Assembly: GCF_003201865.1 (NCBI RefSeq)
Contig: NZ_QJJJ01000003.1
Span: forward strand, 248,001-312,000
Length of the DNA: 64,000 nt
Origin: Methylobacterium sp. B4
GTDB taxonomy: Bacteria; Pseudomonadota; Alphaproteobacteria; Rhizobiales; Beijerinckiaceae
Direction of reading: 5' to 3'
Shown here: positions 27,460 through 34,844 of the stretch, in pieces
Layout: every line of letters begins with the position of its first letter
Numbering within the stretch: the first letter of the stretch is position 1
Position numbers and translations under genes: made by a program
Notes under the pieces: model-generated
Told to the model about the DNA's origin: nothing
The model's input: the letters and a program-made list of their open reading frames with translations, nothing else
Database searches by the model: none

Positions 27460-28787
27460 CGTTTTTCGGCTTTCTCGGGCGTGGCGCGAAGCGCCCTTCC
27501 CCCTCTGTGGGAGAGAGGGGGGTGCTGGCGCTCCTTCTTACCCTTCTCATCTGTCTTTCCGCGCCCGCCCGGGCCATCGAGCCCGGCGACCTCACCCTTA
27601 CGGTCACGCCCGATCTCTCCGGCGGTGCGCCGCCCTATGCCCGTGAGATGGTGCTCCTGCGCCTGCGCGGGGTCTACCGCACGCAGATCCTGCTGGAGGA
27701 GGTGCGCCAGCCGGCGCTCGTCAACTTCTCCTGGACGCAGCTCGGCCGCGATACCTGGGGCCGCACGCGGCTGCCCGACGGACAGATGGCGCTGGAATTC
27801 GAGCGCACCATCGCGATCTTCCCGCAGCACACGGGCAGCTTCACCATCGACCCGTTCGTGCATCGGCTCACCATCAACGACGGGGGCGAGCGTAAGCAGA
27901 TCGACGTGCGCTCGGAGCCCGTTCCCTTCCCCGTGGCCCCTTGGAAGGGCGAGGGCGGCGGCCCCGACGCGGCGGAGCCCTGGTGGCTCCCGGCGCGCGA
28001 CGTGGCGATCACCGATTCCTGGGACCCCGACCCGGAGACGATCAACCAGGGCGAGACCGCCCGGCGGATCGTCACGCTCGAAGCGCAAGGGATGCTGGCC
28101 GAGGGGCTGCCGCCGCGGCCGGTGATGCGCACCCGCGGCATCATCACCTTCGCCGGGCCGGTAAAGCGCGAGACGATCATCACCCCCACCGGCCCCGTGG
28201 CCCGGGCGACCTATCAGTGGGACATCAAGAAGGGCGTAGCCGAGGTGATCCCGCTCGACGCCATCAAGATCCCCTGGTTCGACACGCTCACGCGCACCAT
28301 GCGGGAGGCCGAGATCCCCGCCCGCCAGATCGGCGGCGGCTTCGCCGAGCGCGAGGACGACCTGAAGCCCGCCACCCCCGCCTCCTGGGGCGTCCTCGGC
28401 GCCGCGGCCCTGGCTGCCTTCGGCCTCGGGCTGGCGCTGATCGGCTTCCGGACGGGTCCGGGGCGCCTGCGCCTCGAACGCGCCGGGGCCCGCGCCCTGC
28501 ACGGGGCCGCAGCCGCGGGCGATGCGGCGGCCTTCCGCGCGGCGCTGGCCCGCGCCGAGCAGGCCCAACCGGAGCTGGCCGCCCTCTGGCGGGCGGAGCC
28601 GGATCTCGCGCGGGATCTCGCCGCCCTCGACCGGCAGGTCTTCGGCCGGGCTCCCGCCGGGGACGCCCGGCCCGACCTTCCCGGTCTCGCCCGCAGGCTC
28701 GGGCAGCCGCGGCGCCCGCTCCTTCCGGGCGCGCTCGCCCCCGAGCCCCGGCTCGCGCCCCTCGACGGACCGATCGCGCAGGCGTGA
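27456..28787 (+). CDS. BatD-like exported membrane protein
   Basis: Residues after a signal peptide (LLTLLICLSAPARA-IEPG) form Ig-like BatD modules, and a helix near the end (WGVLGAAALAAFGLGLAL) anchors the protein. GTG 27456 overlaps the TPR gene's stop, giving 443 residues. However, its first 22 codons are a piece of the CTCTCCC-type repeat, so GTG 27522, preceded by GAGAGAGGGG and leading straight into the signal peptide, may be the real start. It is the last gene of the MoxR operon. Confidence 0.82.
   Translation: MTFFGFLGRGAKRPSPSVGERGVLALLLTLLICLSAPARAIEPGDLTLTVTPDLSGGAPPYAREMVLLRLRGVYRTQILLEEVRQPALVNFSWTQLGRDTWGRTRLPDGQMALEFERTIAIFPQHTGSFTIDPFVHRLTINDGGERKQIDVRSEPVPFPVAPWKGEGGGPDAAEPWWLPARDVAITDSWDPDPETINQGETARRIVTLEAQGMLAEGLPPRPVMRTRGIITFAGPVKRETIITPTGPVARATYQWDIKKGVAEVIPLDAIKIPWFDTLTRTMREAEIPARQIGGGFAEREDDLKPATPASWGVLGAAALAAFGLGLALIGFRTGPGRLRLERAGARALHGAAAAGDAAAFRAALARAEQAQPELAALWRAEPDLARDLAALDRQVFGRAPAGDARPDLPGLARRLGQPRRPLLPGALAPEPRLAPLDGPIAQA
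27492..27521. repeat. CTCTCCC-family repeat fragment at the batD 5' end
   Basis: The stretch contains CCCTTCCCCCTCTGTGGGAG and then AGAGGGG, the same hairpin block that starts the repeat copies at 11481 and 23964. It lies between the TPR stop and the likely signal-peptide start of the BatD gene. Confidence 0.45.
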
Positions 28788-28880
28788 GCCTCGAGCCGGT
28801 GAACGGCCGCGCCTCGACCTCGGTTGGCTCCGAAGCGGCCGCTCCGACGCGGTCCGAGAGCCAGCGAGACGAGGTCGGAC

Positions 28881-29975
28881 GTGAACGCTGCGAGCCCGAT
28901 TCCCTACCATCCGTCGGTGGAGCAGCCGAGCGACGACGAGGAGGACGTGCACGCGCAGATGCTGGCGACCTTCGCCAAGATCCAGTGCACCACCTTCGAG
29001 GATTACGGCCGGGCGGTGCGAGGCGTCCACGCCAAGGCGCACGGCCTGCTCACCGGCCGTCTGGAGGTGCTGGACGCTCTGCCGTCGGCCCTGGCGCAGG
29101 GCCTGTTCGCCCGGCCGGGCTCCTACGAGGCGGTTTTGCGCTTCTCCACCAACCCGGGCGACATCCTCGACGACAGCGTCTCGACCCCGCGCGGCCTCGC
29201 GCTCAAGATCGTCGGCGTTCCGGGGGAGCGCCTGGACGGCGCCGAGGGCACGACGCAGGACTTCGTGATGGCCAATGCTCCCGCCTTCACGGCGCCGGAC
29301 GACGCGGCCTTCCTGAAAAGCCTGAAATTGCTCGCGGCCACCACCGACACGCCGCAGATCTTCAAGAAGGCGTTCTCCGCCATGCTGCGCGGGGCCGAGA
29401 CCGTGCTGGAGAGCCTCGGCACCCAGAGCCCGACCCTGATCGCGATGGGCGGCCACCCGGAGACGCACATCCTCGGCGAGACCTTCTACAGCCAAGTGCC
29501 CCTGCGCTGGGGCGACTACGTCGCCAAGGTCGCCGTCGCCCCGGTCTCGCCCGCGCTGACCGCACTCACGGGGGCGGCCCTGAACGTCAACGGCCGGCCG
29601 AACGGCCTGCGCGAGGCGGTCACCGCCTTCTTCGCCGAGCACGAGGGCGTGTGGGAGCTGCGGGCACAGTTGCGCACCGACGCGGAAACGATGCCGGTGG
29701 AGGACGCTTCGAAGCCCTGGCCGGAGGAGACGAGCCCCTACCTCGCGGTGGCCCGCCTCACCGTGCCGCGGCAGGACGCGTGGAGCGAGGCCAACGTGAA
29801 GCGGATCGACGACGGATCCGCCTTCAATCCCTGGCACGCGCTGGCCGCGCATCGCCCCCTCGGCTCGATCATGCGGGCGCGCCGGGCGGCCTATCCCGCG
29901 TCAGCCGGATTCCGGGCGGAGCATAACGGCTGCCCGATCCGCGAGCCGGGCGGAACGGCCTCGAAGGGCGGCTGA
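28881..29975 (+). CDS. Catalase-like family protein
   Basis: The 364-residue protein starts at GTG 28881. It belongs to the catalase-fold group, seen from FARPGSYEAVLRFSTNPGDILDDSVSTPRGLALKIVGV, which matches the heme-pocket region of catalases, and QDFVMANAPAF. It is much shorter than monofunctional catalases (about 480+), and lacks an obvious C-terminal RxxxY heme-ligand Tyr motif, so catalase activity is uncertain; allene-oxide-synthase-like or peroxidase chemistry is possible. It stands 93 bases after the Bat operon and may be separate from it. Confidence 0.8.
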   Translation: MNAASPIPYHPSVEQPSDDEEDVHAQMLATFAKIQCTTFEDYGRAVRGVHAKAHGLLTGRLEVLDALPSALAQGLFARPGSYEAVLRFSTNPGDILDDSVSTPRGLALKIVGVPGERLDGAEGTTQDFVMANAPAFTAPDDAAFLKSLKLLAATTDTPQIFKKAFSAMLRGAETVLESLGTQSPTLIAMGGHPETHILGETFYSQVPLRWGDYVAKVAVAPVSPALTALTGAALNVNGRPNGLREAVTAFFAEHEGVWELRAQLRTDAETMPVEDASKPWPEETSPYLAVARLTVPRQDAWSEANVKRIDDGSAFNPWHALAAHRPLGSIMRARRAAYPASAGFRAEHNGCPIREPGGTASKGG

Positions 29976-30136
29976 CGCGCGACGATCGTCGACGCGCGGC
30001 ATGGCGGGGACGGCGATGCGGAGCCTCGGATCGCCCTTCCCTCCCACAGAGGAGACCCGCGCGGGGCCGGGATGCCATGCGCCCCGGCTTGGTCTACGGC
30101 CAGAGCCTCAGACGGGCCGGAGACCGGGAGAGCAGC

Positions 30137-31060
30137 GTGTCCGCGAAACAGGCCGCCGAGGCGGGGCGGATGACGGGCCGCGACCCGCGGCATCTGGCCG
30201 GCATCCTGCTGATGTGCGTCGCGCCGGTCTTCTTCGCGAGCCTCGACACCACGGGCAAGCTGCTGGCGGCGGCGGGCGTCGATCCGCTGATGACCACCTT
30301 CATGCGCTACGCGGTCAACGTCGCGCTGGTGACCGCCTTCCTCAATCCGGTGACGCGGCCCGGCGTGGCGCGCTCGCGGCGCCTGCCGCTGCAGATCGTC
30401 CGCTCGTTGCTGCTGTTCGGCTCCACCGCCTTCAACTTCCTGGCGCTGGGCTCGCTCCAGCTGGCCGAGACGGTTTCGATTCAGTTCGCGGCCCCGCTCA
30501 CCGTGGCCCTGCTCGCGGGGCCCCTGCTCGGCGAGTGGTCGTCTCGGGCGCGGCTCGCGGCGGTGGCGGCGGGCTTTCTCGGCGTCCTCATCATCGTGCG
30601 GCCGGAGGCGCTGGCGGCCAAGCCCGCCATGCTGTTCAGCCTCGGCGCCATGCTCTGCTACGCCGTCTACGTGATCGTGACCCGCAAGCTCGCCGCCTAC
30701 GATTCCACGGCCACGACAGTGTTCTTCACCGGGCTCGGCGGTCTCGCGGTGATGAGCCCGCTCCTGCCCTGGATCTGGTCGGCCCCGGCCTCCCCCCGCG
30801 TCTGGGCGATGCTGGCCGCCGTGGGGCTGTTCGGCACGACCGGGCATTGGCTCCTGACGCTGGCCCATGCCCGCGCTCCGGCGAGCCTGCTCGCGCCCTT
30901 CATCTACACGCAGATCCTGTGGTCGGTCCTGCTCGGATACCTCGTCTTCGGCGACGTGCCGGGCCTCTGGACCGTGGTGGGCACGGGCGTCATCGTCGCC
31001 TCGGGCCTCGCGCTGCTGGCCGAGGATTCCCTCCGGCGCCGGCGCGTGCGGCGGGGCTGA
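30137..31060 (+). CDS. EamA/DMT-superfamily transporter
   Basis: The 307-residue protein has ten predicted membrane helices in two EamA halves (starting LAGILLMCVAPVFFASLDTTGKLL and AKPAMLFSLGAMLCYAVYVIVTRKLAA). GTG 30137 follows GGGAG and is preferred over an ATG 60 bases upstream. DMT proteins export or import small metabolites such as amino acids; the substrate here cannot be told from sequence. Confidence 0.9.
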   Translation: MSAKQAAEAGRMTGRDPRHLAGILLMCVAPVFFASLDTTGKLLAAAGVDPLMTTFMRYAVNVALVTAFLNPVTRPGVARSRRLPLQIVRSLLLFGSTAFNFLALGSLQLAETVSIQFAAPLTVALLAGPLLGEWSSRARLAAVAAGFLGVLIIVRPEALAAKPAMLFSLGAMLCYAVYVIVTRKLAAYDSTATTVFFTGLGGLAVMSPLLPWIWSAPASPRVWAMLAAVGLFGTTGHWLLTLAHARAPASLLAPFIYTQILWSVLLGYLVFGDVPGLWTVVGTGVIVASGLALLAEDSLRRRRVRRG

Positions 31061-31080
31061 GACCCCGCCGTACGCGCTCA

Positions 31081-31117
31081 CCGCTCAGCGGTAGTGGCTA
31101 CCGCTCAGCGGTAATGG
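31081..31117. repeat. Tandem 20-base duplication at a gene's 3' end
   Basis: The sequence CCGCTCAGCGGTA-TGG occurs at 31081-31097 and again at 31101-31117, with a variable base (G or A) before TGG. The second copy covers the stop codon of the His-rich gene on the minus strand. It looks like a recent local duplication. Confidence 0.7.
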
Positions 31118-31398
31118 CGGCGGTTGTGGTGATGATGGCGGCGATGGTGATCGTGGCGGTTCGAGCGCATCCGGGTGCGGTAGGCGCGCCGGCCGGGATC
31201 GATGCCGAGCACGCCGTTGACGCCGCCCACCGCGCCGCCGACGGCGCCACCCACGATACCGCCGATCGGACCCGCGACCCGGTCGCCCTCGGCCGCACCG
31301 CGGCGCATGCCGCCGGGGATACCCTGGGCCTGGGCCTCACCGGCGAGGGGCAGGAGGCAGAGCATCAGCCCTGCGGCGACGGCAGCGAAGCGTTTCAT
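31105..31398 (-). CDS. Exported glycine-zipper protein with His-rich tail, 97 aa
   Basis: ATG 31398 has GGAAC upstream and starts a signal peptide (MKRFAAVAAGLMLCLLPLAGEAQA). The middle is a glycine-zipper helix pair (GPIGGIVGGAVGGAVGGVNGVLG), and the C-terminus is a basic His/Arg tail (SNRHDHHRRHHHHNRRHYR). The tail could bind metal such as nickel or copper. An EcfG-type promoter at 31471-31496 lies 73 bases upstream, suggesting stress control. Function is not known. Confidence 0.7.
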   Translation of the reverse strand: MKRFAAVAAGLMLCLLPLAGEAQAQGIPGGMRRGAAEGDRVAGPIGGIVGGAVGGAVGGVNGVLGIDPGRRAYRTRMRSNRHDHHRRHHHHNRRHYR

Positions 31399-31470
31399 GG
31401 CGGCGTTCCTCGTTGGGAGCGAAAGCGTCCCGGCCGCTCTCTCGATCATGAGCCGCGACCGGTGCCTGCC

Positions 31471-31496
31471 AACGAAGGATGATCCTCGCCGGTTCC
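31471..31496 (-). promoter_or_regulatory. Putative EcfG-type (general stress) promoter
   Basis: On the minus strand GGAAC (31496-31492) is separated by 18 bases from GTT (31473-31471), which is preceded by C and followed by GG. This matches the GGAAC-N16-18-(C)GTT pattern recognised by EcfG sigma factors in Alphaproteobacteria, 73 bases upstream of the glycine-zipper gene. Confidence 0.5.
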
Positions 31497-31531
31497 GGCC
31501 CGCCGTGGCGGGCTCACGGCATGGTAAAAAC

Positions 31532-31566
31532 GAGAAGGGCGCCGACCCTCGGTAGAGTCGGCGCCC
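31532..31566 (-). terminator. Rho-independent terminator of the pseudo-CYTH gene
   Basis: A perfect 10-base stem (GGGCGCCGAC / GTCGGCGCCC, 31537-31546 and 31557-31566) with a 10-base loop is followed, on the minus strand, by TTCTCGTTTTT. It lies 55 bases past the stop of the gene at 31621. Confidence 0.8.
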
Positions 31567-31620
31567 GATCCTGCAAGCGATGCGCGAGCGCGGAGAGAGG
31601 GCTTTGAGGCCCGGCCCCGC

Positions 31621-32712
31621 TCAGGTCTGCTGCGTGCGGCGGGGGCGAACCTGCCAGCGCTCGAAGGCCTCGGTGACCTCCTCGTCGCGGCCGGGCTCCT
31701 GCGGGTTGCGGATCGCCGCGCCGAGGGCCTTGGACAGGCTCTCGATCACGTCATCGATGCGCGCATCCGGCGGCAGACGCTCTTGCGACTCGGCCGGAGC
31801 CGCGGGGCGGCCCTCGGCCTCGGGAGCGTGCGCCGGCGGCTGCGGCTCCTCGACTTGGACGGCTTCCGCCGGCTGCGGCTCCTCGGCGGGCACGGGCGTC
31901 TCCTCGACGACCGGTTCGGCGGGCGCATGCGCCTCGACCAAGTGAGCCTCGGGCGCGGCCTCCGCGCTCGGCTCGGCCTGTCCGGACGCGGCCGGGAGAG
32001 GTTCTTCGCTGGATTGCGGCTGCTCCTCCGCCTTCGGCTCGGCCGGTGCGGCGGATTCCGCGGCGGCCCCGGCCAGCAGCGCCTCCGGCACGGGGGCCGG
32101 CTTCGGCGGCTCGGAGGCGCGCGGGGGGAAGCCCGTGTCCCGCGGCGACAGCGATTTCGGCGAGGCCAGCGGGGGACGGCCGGAGCCGAAGCGCGGCTCG
32201 ATCAGGTCCAGCACCGCGTCGAGGGCGGCGTTGTTCAGCGGGATGTCGCCCGGCGTCGGAATGCCGGTCAGCGCGATGGACTGGCCGTCATAGGCCTTGT
32301 CCGTCGTCACCTCGGCACCGAACCAGACCGGCGGCGTGAAGGCCTGGGCGGCACCCGTATCGGGGAAGACGAGGCTGACGACGTCGAGCCCGGCCGGACG
32401 CACGTAGCGGTCGACCAGCGCCTCGCCGCCGCCCCCGAGCGAGACCGTGGTGCGCTCGTAGACGGCGCGGCCGGCGCAGACGTCGAGGAGCGCGTCGCCG
32501 TGGGCGCGCGGCACCTCCGTGCGCTCCTCGGCCATCGCACCCTCGGCGCCGGTCATCAGCACGAGGTAGCAATTGGTGCCCTGCAGCCGCACGAAGGAAG
32601 TCCGCCCGGCCTGCGGCGCGAAGTAGCCTTCGGTCACGCGGGAACCGCCGCGCTCCTTGCGCAGGAGGCGGACCAGAGAGGGCGCCACGAGAAACCGGCG
32701 AACGACACTCAT
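31621..32712 (-). CDS. Degenerate CYTH-domain protein with Pro/Glu/Ala-rich tail
   Basis: The 363-residue protein has two parts. Residues 1-155 align by pattern with CYTH/triphosphate-tunnel proteins: RRFLVAPS at the start, GYF then FVRLQG, ERTEVPRAHGDALL, VDRYV, and PVWFGAEVTTDKAYDGQSIA at the end. But the ExExK signature is replaced by VVRRF, the TxK and KxR basic residues are gone, and EIE is VSLVF, so catalysis is unlikely. Residues 200-310 are a low-complexity acidic, Pro-rich linker. A short conserved-looking helix (DARIDDVIESLSKALGAAIRN) ends it. Confidence 0.65.
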   Translation of the reverse strand: MSVVRRFLVAPSLVRLLRKERGGSRVTEGYFAPQAGRTSFVRLQGTNCYLVLMTGAEGAMAEERTEVPRAHGDALLDVCAGRAVYERTTVSLGGGGEALVDRYVRPAGLDVVSLVFPDTGAAQAFTPPVWFGAEVTTDKAYDGQSIALTGIPTPGDIPLNNAALDAVLDLIEPRFGSGRPPLASPKSLSPRDTGFPPRASEPPKPAPVPEALLAGAAAESAAPAEPKAEEQPQSSEEPLPAASGQAEPSAEAAPEAHLVEAHAPAEPVVEETPVPAEEPQPAEAVQVEEPQPPAHAPEAEGRPAAPAESQERLPPDARIDDVIESLSKALGAAIRNPQEPGRDEEVTEAFERWQVRPRRTQQT

Positions 32713-32811
32713 TCACTTCCCTCCGCGGGTCGGCATGCCCCTGAGCCCGGGATTTCCACCGGATGCTCGGCCTTCGCACGCGAGGTCGATCCCGAAGGAC
32801 CGACGAGCGCA

Positions 32812-32844
32812 GACCGTCTTCGCAGACGGTCGGATTGCGAAGAC
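32812..32844. other. Two overlapping, mutually exclusive hairpins
   Basis: GACCGTCT-TCGC-AGACGGTC (32812-32831) is a perfect eight-base stem. The overlapping GTCTTCGCA (32816-32824) also pairs perfectly with TGCGAAGAC (32836-32844). Only one can form at a time. The pair lies between the start of the pseudo-CYTH gene and the end of msrB; role unknown, possibly msrB termination. Confidence 0.4.
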
Positions 32845-32972
32845 CGGGGCGTTAACCTGTTCTTCACTCGGTCCTTCATGACGAAGTGAAGGCCTCGAAA
32901 CAACCGGGCAGCAACCCGGAAGCCCGAAAAGGCGTGGAATTCCCGGGAGAATGGCCCGAAGTGGGTAGGGGC

Positions 32973-33389
32973 TCATCCCTCCGGTTCGAAGGCGAGGGAA
33001 ACGCCGTTCATGCAGTAGCGCAGGCCCGTGGGCGCCGGTCCGTCCTCGAAGACGTGGCCGAGATGGCCCTTGCAGCGGGCGCAATGCACTTCGGTGCGGG
33101 TCATCCAGTGGCTGCGGTCCACCTGCGTCTCCACCGCGCCCTCGAGGGGAGCGAAGAAGCTCGGCCAGCCGCTGCCCGATTCGTACTTCGTCCCGGTCTC
33201 GAACAGCGGCGCGCCGCAGCCCGCGCAGAAGAAGGTGCCCGGGCGCTTCTCGGCGTTGAGGCAGCTCGTCCCGGCCCGCTCGGTGCCGTGCTCCCGCAGC
33301 ACGCGGTACTGCTCCGGCGTCAGCGCCGCGCGCCACTCCGCGTCGGTCCGGGTGTCGGGATCGCCTTCGACGACGTTCGATCCAGCCAT
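32973..33389 (-). CDS. msrB: Peptide-methionine (R)-S-oxide reductase
   Basis: The 138-residue protein repairs methionine-R-sulfoxide. Zinc-binding pairs CAGC and CARC are present, as are SGSGWPSF and GHLGHVF. The catalytic Cys is in RYCMNGVSL and the resolving Cys is in TSCLN. No signal peptide is seen, so it acts in the cytoplasm. It stands alone, without msrA. Confidence 0.95.
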   Translation of the reverse strand: MAGSNVVEGDPDTRTDAEWRAALTPEQYRVLREHGTERAGTSCLNAEKRPGTFFCAGCGAPLFETGTKYESGSGWPSFFAPLEGAVETQVDRSHWMTRTEVHCARCKGHLGHVFEDGPAPTGLRYCMNGVSLAFEPEG

Positions 33390-33503
33390 GTCGCGTTCCT
33401 CCCGTGCCTCTCTCGTTGTCCGAGATGGTGCCGGGCACCGCTTGTCGCGAGTGCGACCCGGCCGCGCAAGAACCGATGATAGGTCGCCGGCCGATATCGG
33501 CCG

Positions 33504-34664
33504 TCAGGCCGCCGCGCCCACCGTGTCGGCCATGCGCGCGCCGCGCCGGCCCAGGGGCTGCTGCGGGCTGGTGGTGGAGTCGCGGGCGGTCTGGTGCTCG
33601 ATCTCGGCGTTGATCTCGCCGCCCAGCAGCACGATCGTGGCCGAGATCCAGATCCAGGTCATGAAACCGATGACGGCGCCGAGCGAGCCGTAGGTCTCGT
33701 TGTAATTGCCGAAGCTGCCGACGTACCAGGAGAACAGGATCGAGGTGACGAGCCAGAGGAGGCCGGCCACGACGGAGCCCGCGCCGACCCAGCGCCAGCG
33801 CGCCCGCTCGCGGCTCGGGCCGTAGCGGTAGAGCACGGCGAGCCCCCCGAGCAGGACGAGGAAGAGGGCCGGCCAGCGGGCCATGGCGATGAGCCGCGCC
33901 CCGTCGCCGAGGCCGAGGAAGTTGAACACCACCGGCAGCACCACGATGGCGGTGAGCGCCAGGATGATGAAGAGCAGCGCGCCCGCGGTGAAGGTCAACG
34001 AGCGCACGTTCAGCCAGAAGAAGTTGCGCTTCTCCTCCTCCTCGTAGACCACGTTGAGCGCATCGAACATCGCCTTCATGGCGGCATTGGCGCTCCACAG
34101 CGAGAGCGTGAGGCTCGTGAAGAAGGTGACGCCCAGCGTGCCGCTACCCTTGGCGGCGATGCGCTTCACCTGCTCGCCGATGATCTCGATGGCCCCGCTC
34201 GGCAGAACGCCGTGCAGGGTGGCGAGGTGGACGTTGATGGTGTTCACGTCGGCGACCAGCCCGTAGCAGGTCACGAGCGCGGCGATTGCCGGGAACAGCG
34301 AGAGCAGGGAATAGAAGGTGACGCCGGCCGCCACCGAGAGCACCCGGTCCTTGTTGAACTCCTGGTAGACCCGCACGACGATGTCCCACCAGCCGGGCGC
34401 CGGGATCTCCCCGGGATGGTCGGCGTCGCGCCCCCGCTCGGGCTGCGTCGCCGCTACCCAGCGGGCGGCACGGCCCTCGTGCGAATGCGCGCCGCCGTTG
34501 GTCTCCTTCTTCACGGCGCGAGCCGGCTCGAGCACTTCCTCATCGGCCCTACGGCGATGCGCGGCGGCGAGCGCGACCAGGGCCGCCCCCATCATCAGGG
34601 TCCAGAGCACGGAGGCCGTGCCCTCCGCGGGAATGCGCGACGGGGAAGGGGGCGAGGAGGGCAT
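33504..34664 (-). CDS. YihY/virulence factor BrkB family membrane protein
   Basis: The 386-residue protein has one N-terminal helix (VLWTLMMGAALVALAAA), a charged linker and then the six-helix YihY domain, starting GWWDIVVRVYQEFNKDRVLSVAAGVTFYSLLSLFPAIAALV. The family (once called RNase BN) is thought to be a membrane transporter or structural protein; function is unsettled. The C-terminus has a typical WISATIVLLGGEINAEIE segment. The N-terminal helix plus linker is an addition to the usual ~280 residues. Confidence 0.88.
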   Translation of the reverse strand: MPSSPPSPSRIPAEGTASVLWTLMMGAALVALAAAHRRRADEEVLEPARAVKKETNGGAHSHEGRAARWVAATQPERGRDADHPGEIPAPGWWDIVVRVYQEFNKDRVLSVAAGVTFYSLLSLFPAIAALVTCYGLVADVNTINVHLATLHGVLPSGAIEIIGEQVKRIAAKGSGTLGVTFFTSLTLSLWSANAAMKAMFDALNVVYEEEEKRNFFWLNVRSLTFTAGALLFIILALTAIVVLPVVFNFLGLGDGARLIAMARWPALFLVLLGGLAVLYRYGPSRERARWRWVGAGSVVAGLLWLVTSILFSWYVGSFGNYNETYGSLGAVIGFMTWIWISATIVLLGGEINAEIEHQTARDSTTSPQQPLGRRGARMADTVGAAA

Positions 34665-34844
34665 CGTTCGCTGAGGTCGGGCGCAGGCGCCTGGGGCGGA
34701 CGCCGATCAAACGCCAGCCAGGCTTGGCCGTTCCCTCGAACAGGCTGCCGTCCCCGGAAAAGCCGAGACCGGACAAGGATCTGGCGCCGCGCCTTCATCG
34801 CGCGGCGAAACCGAGGCGATGCAGGGAAGCGATGCCGGAACGGA

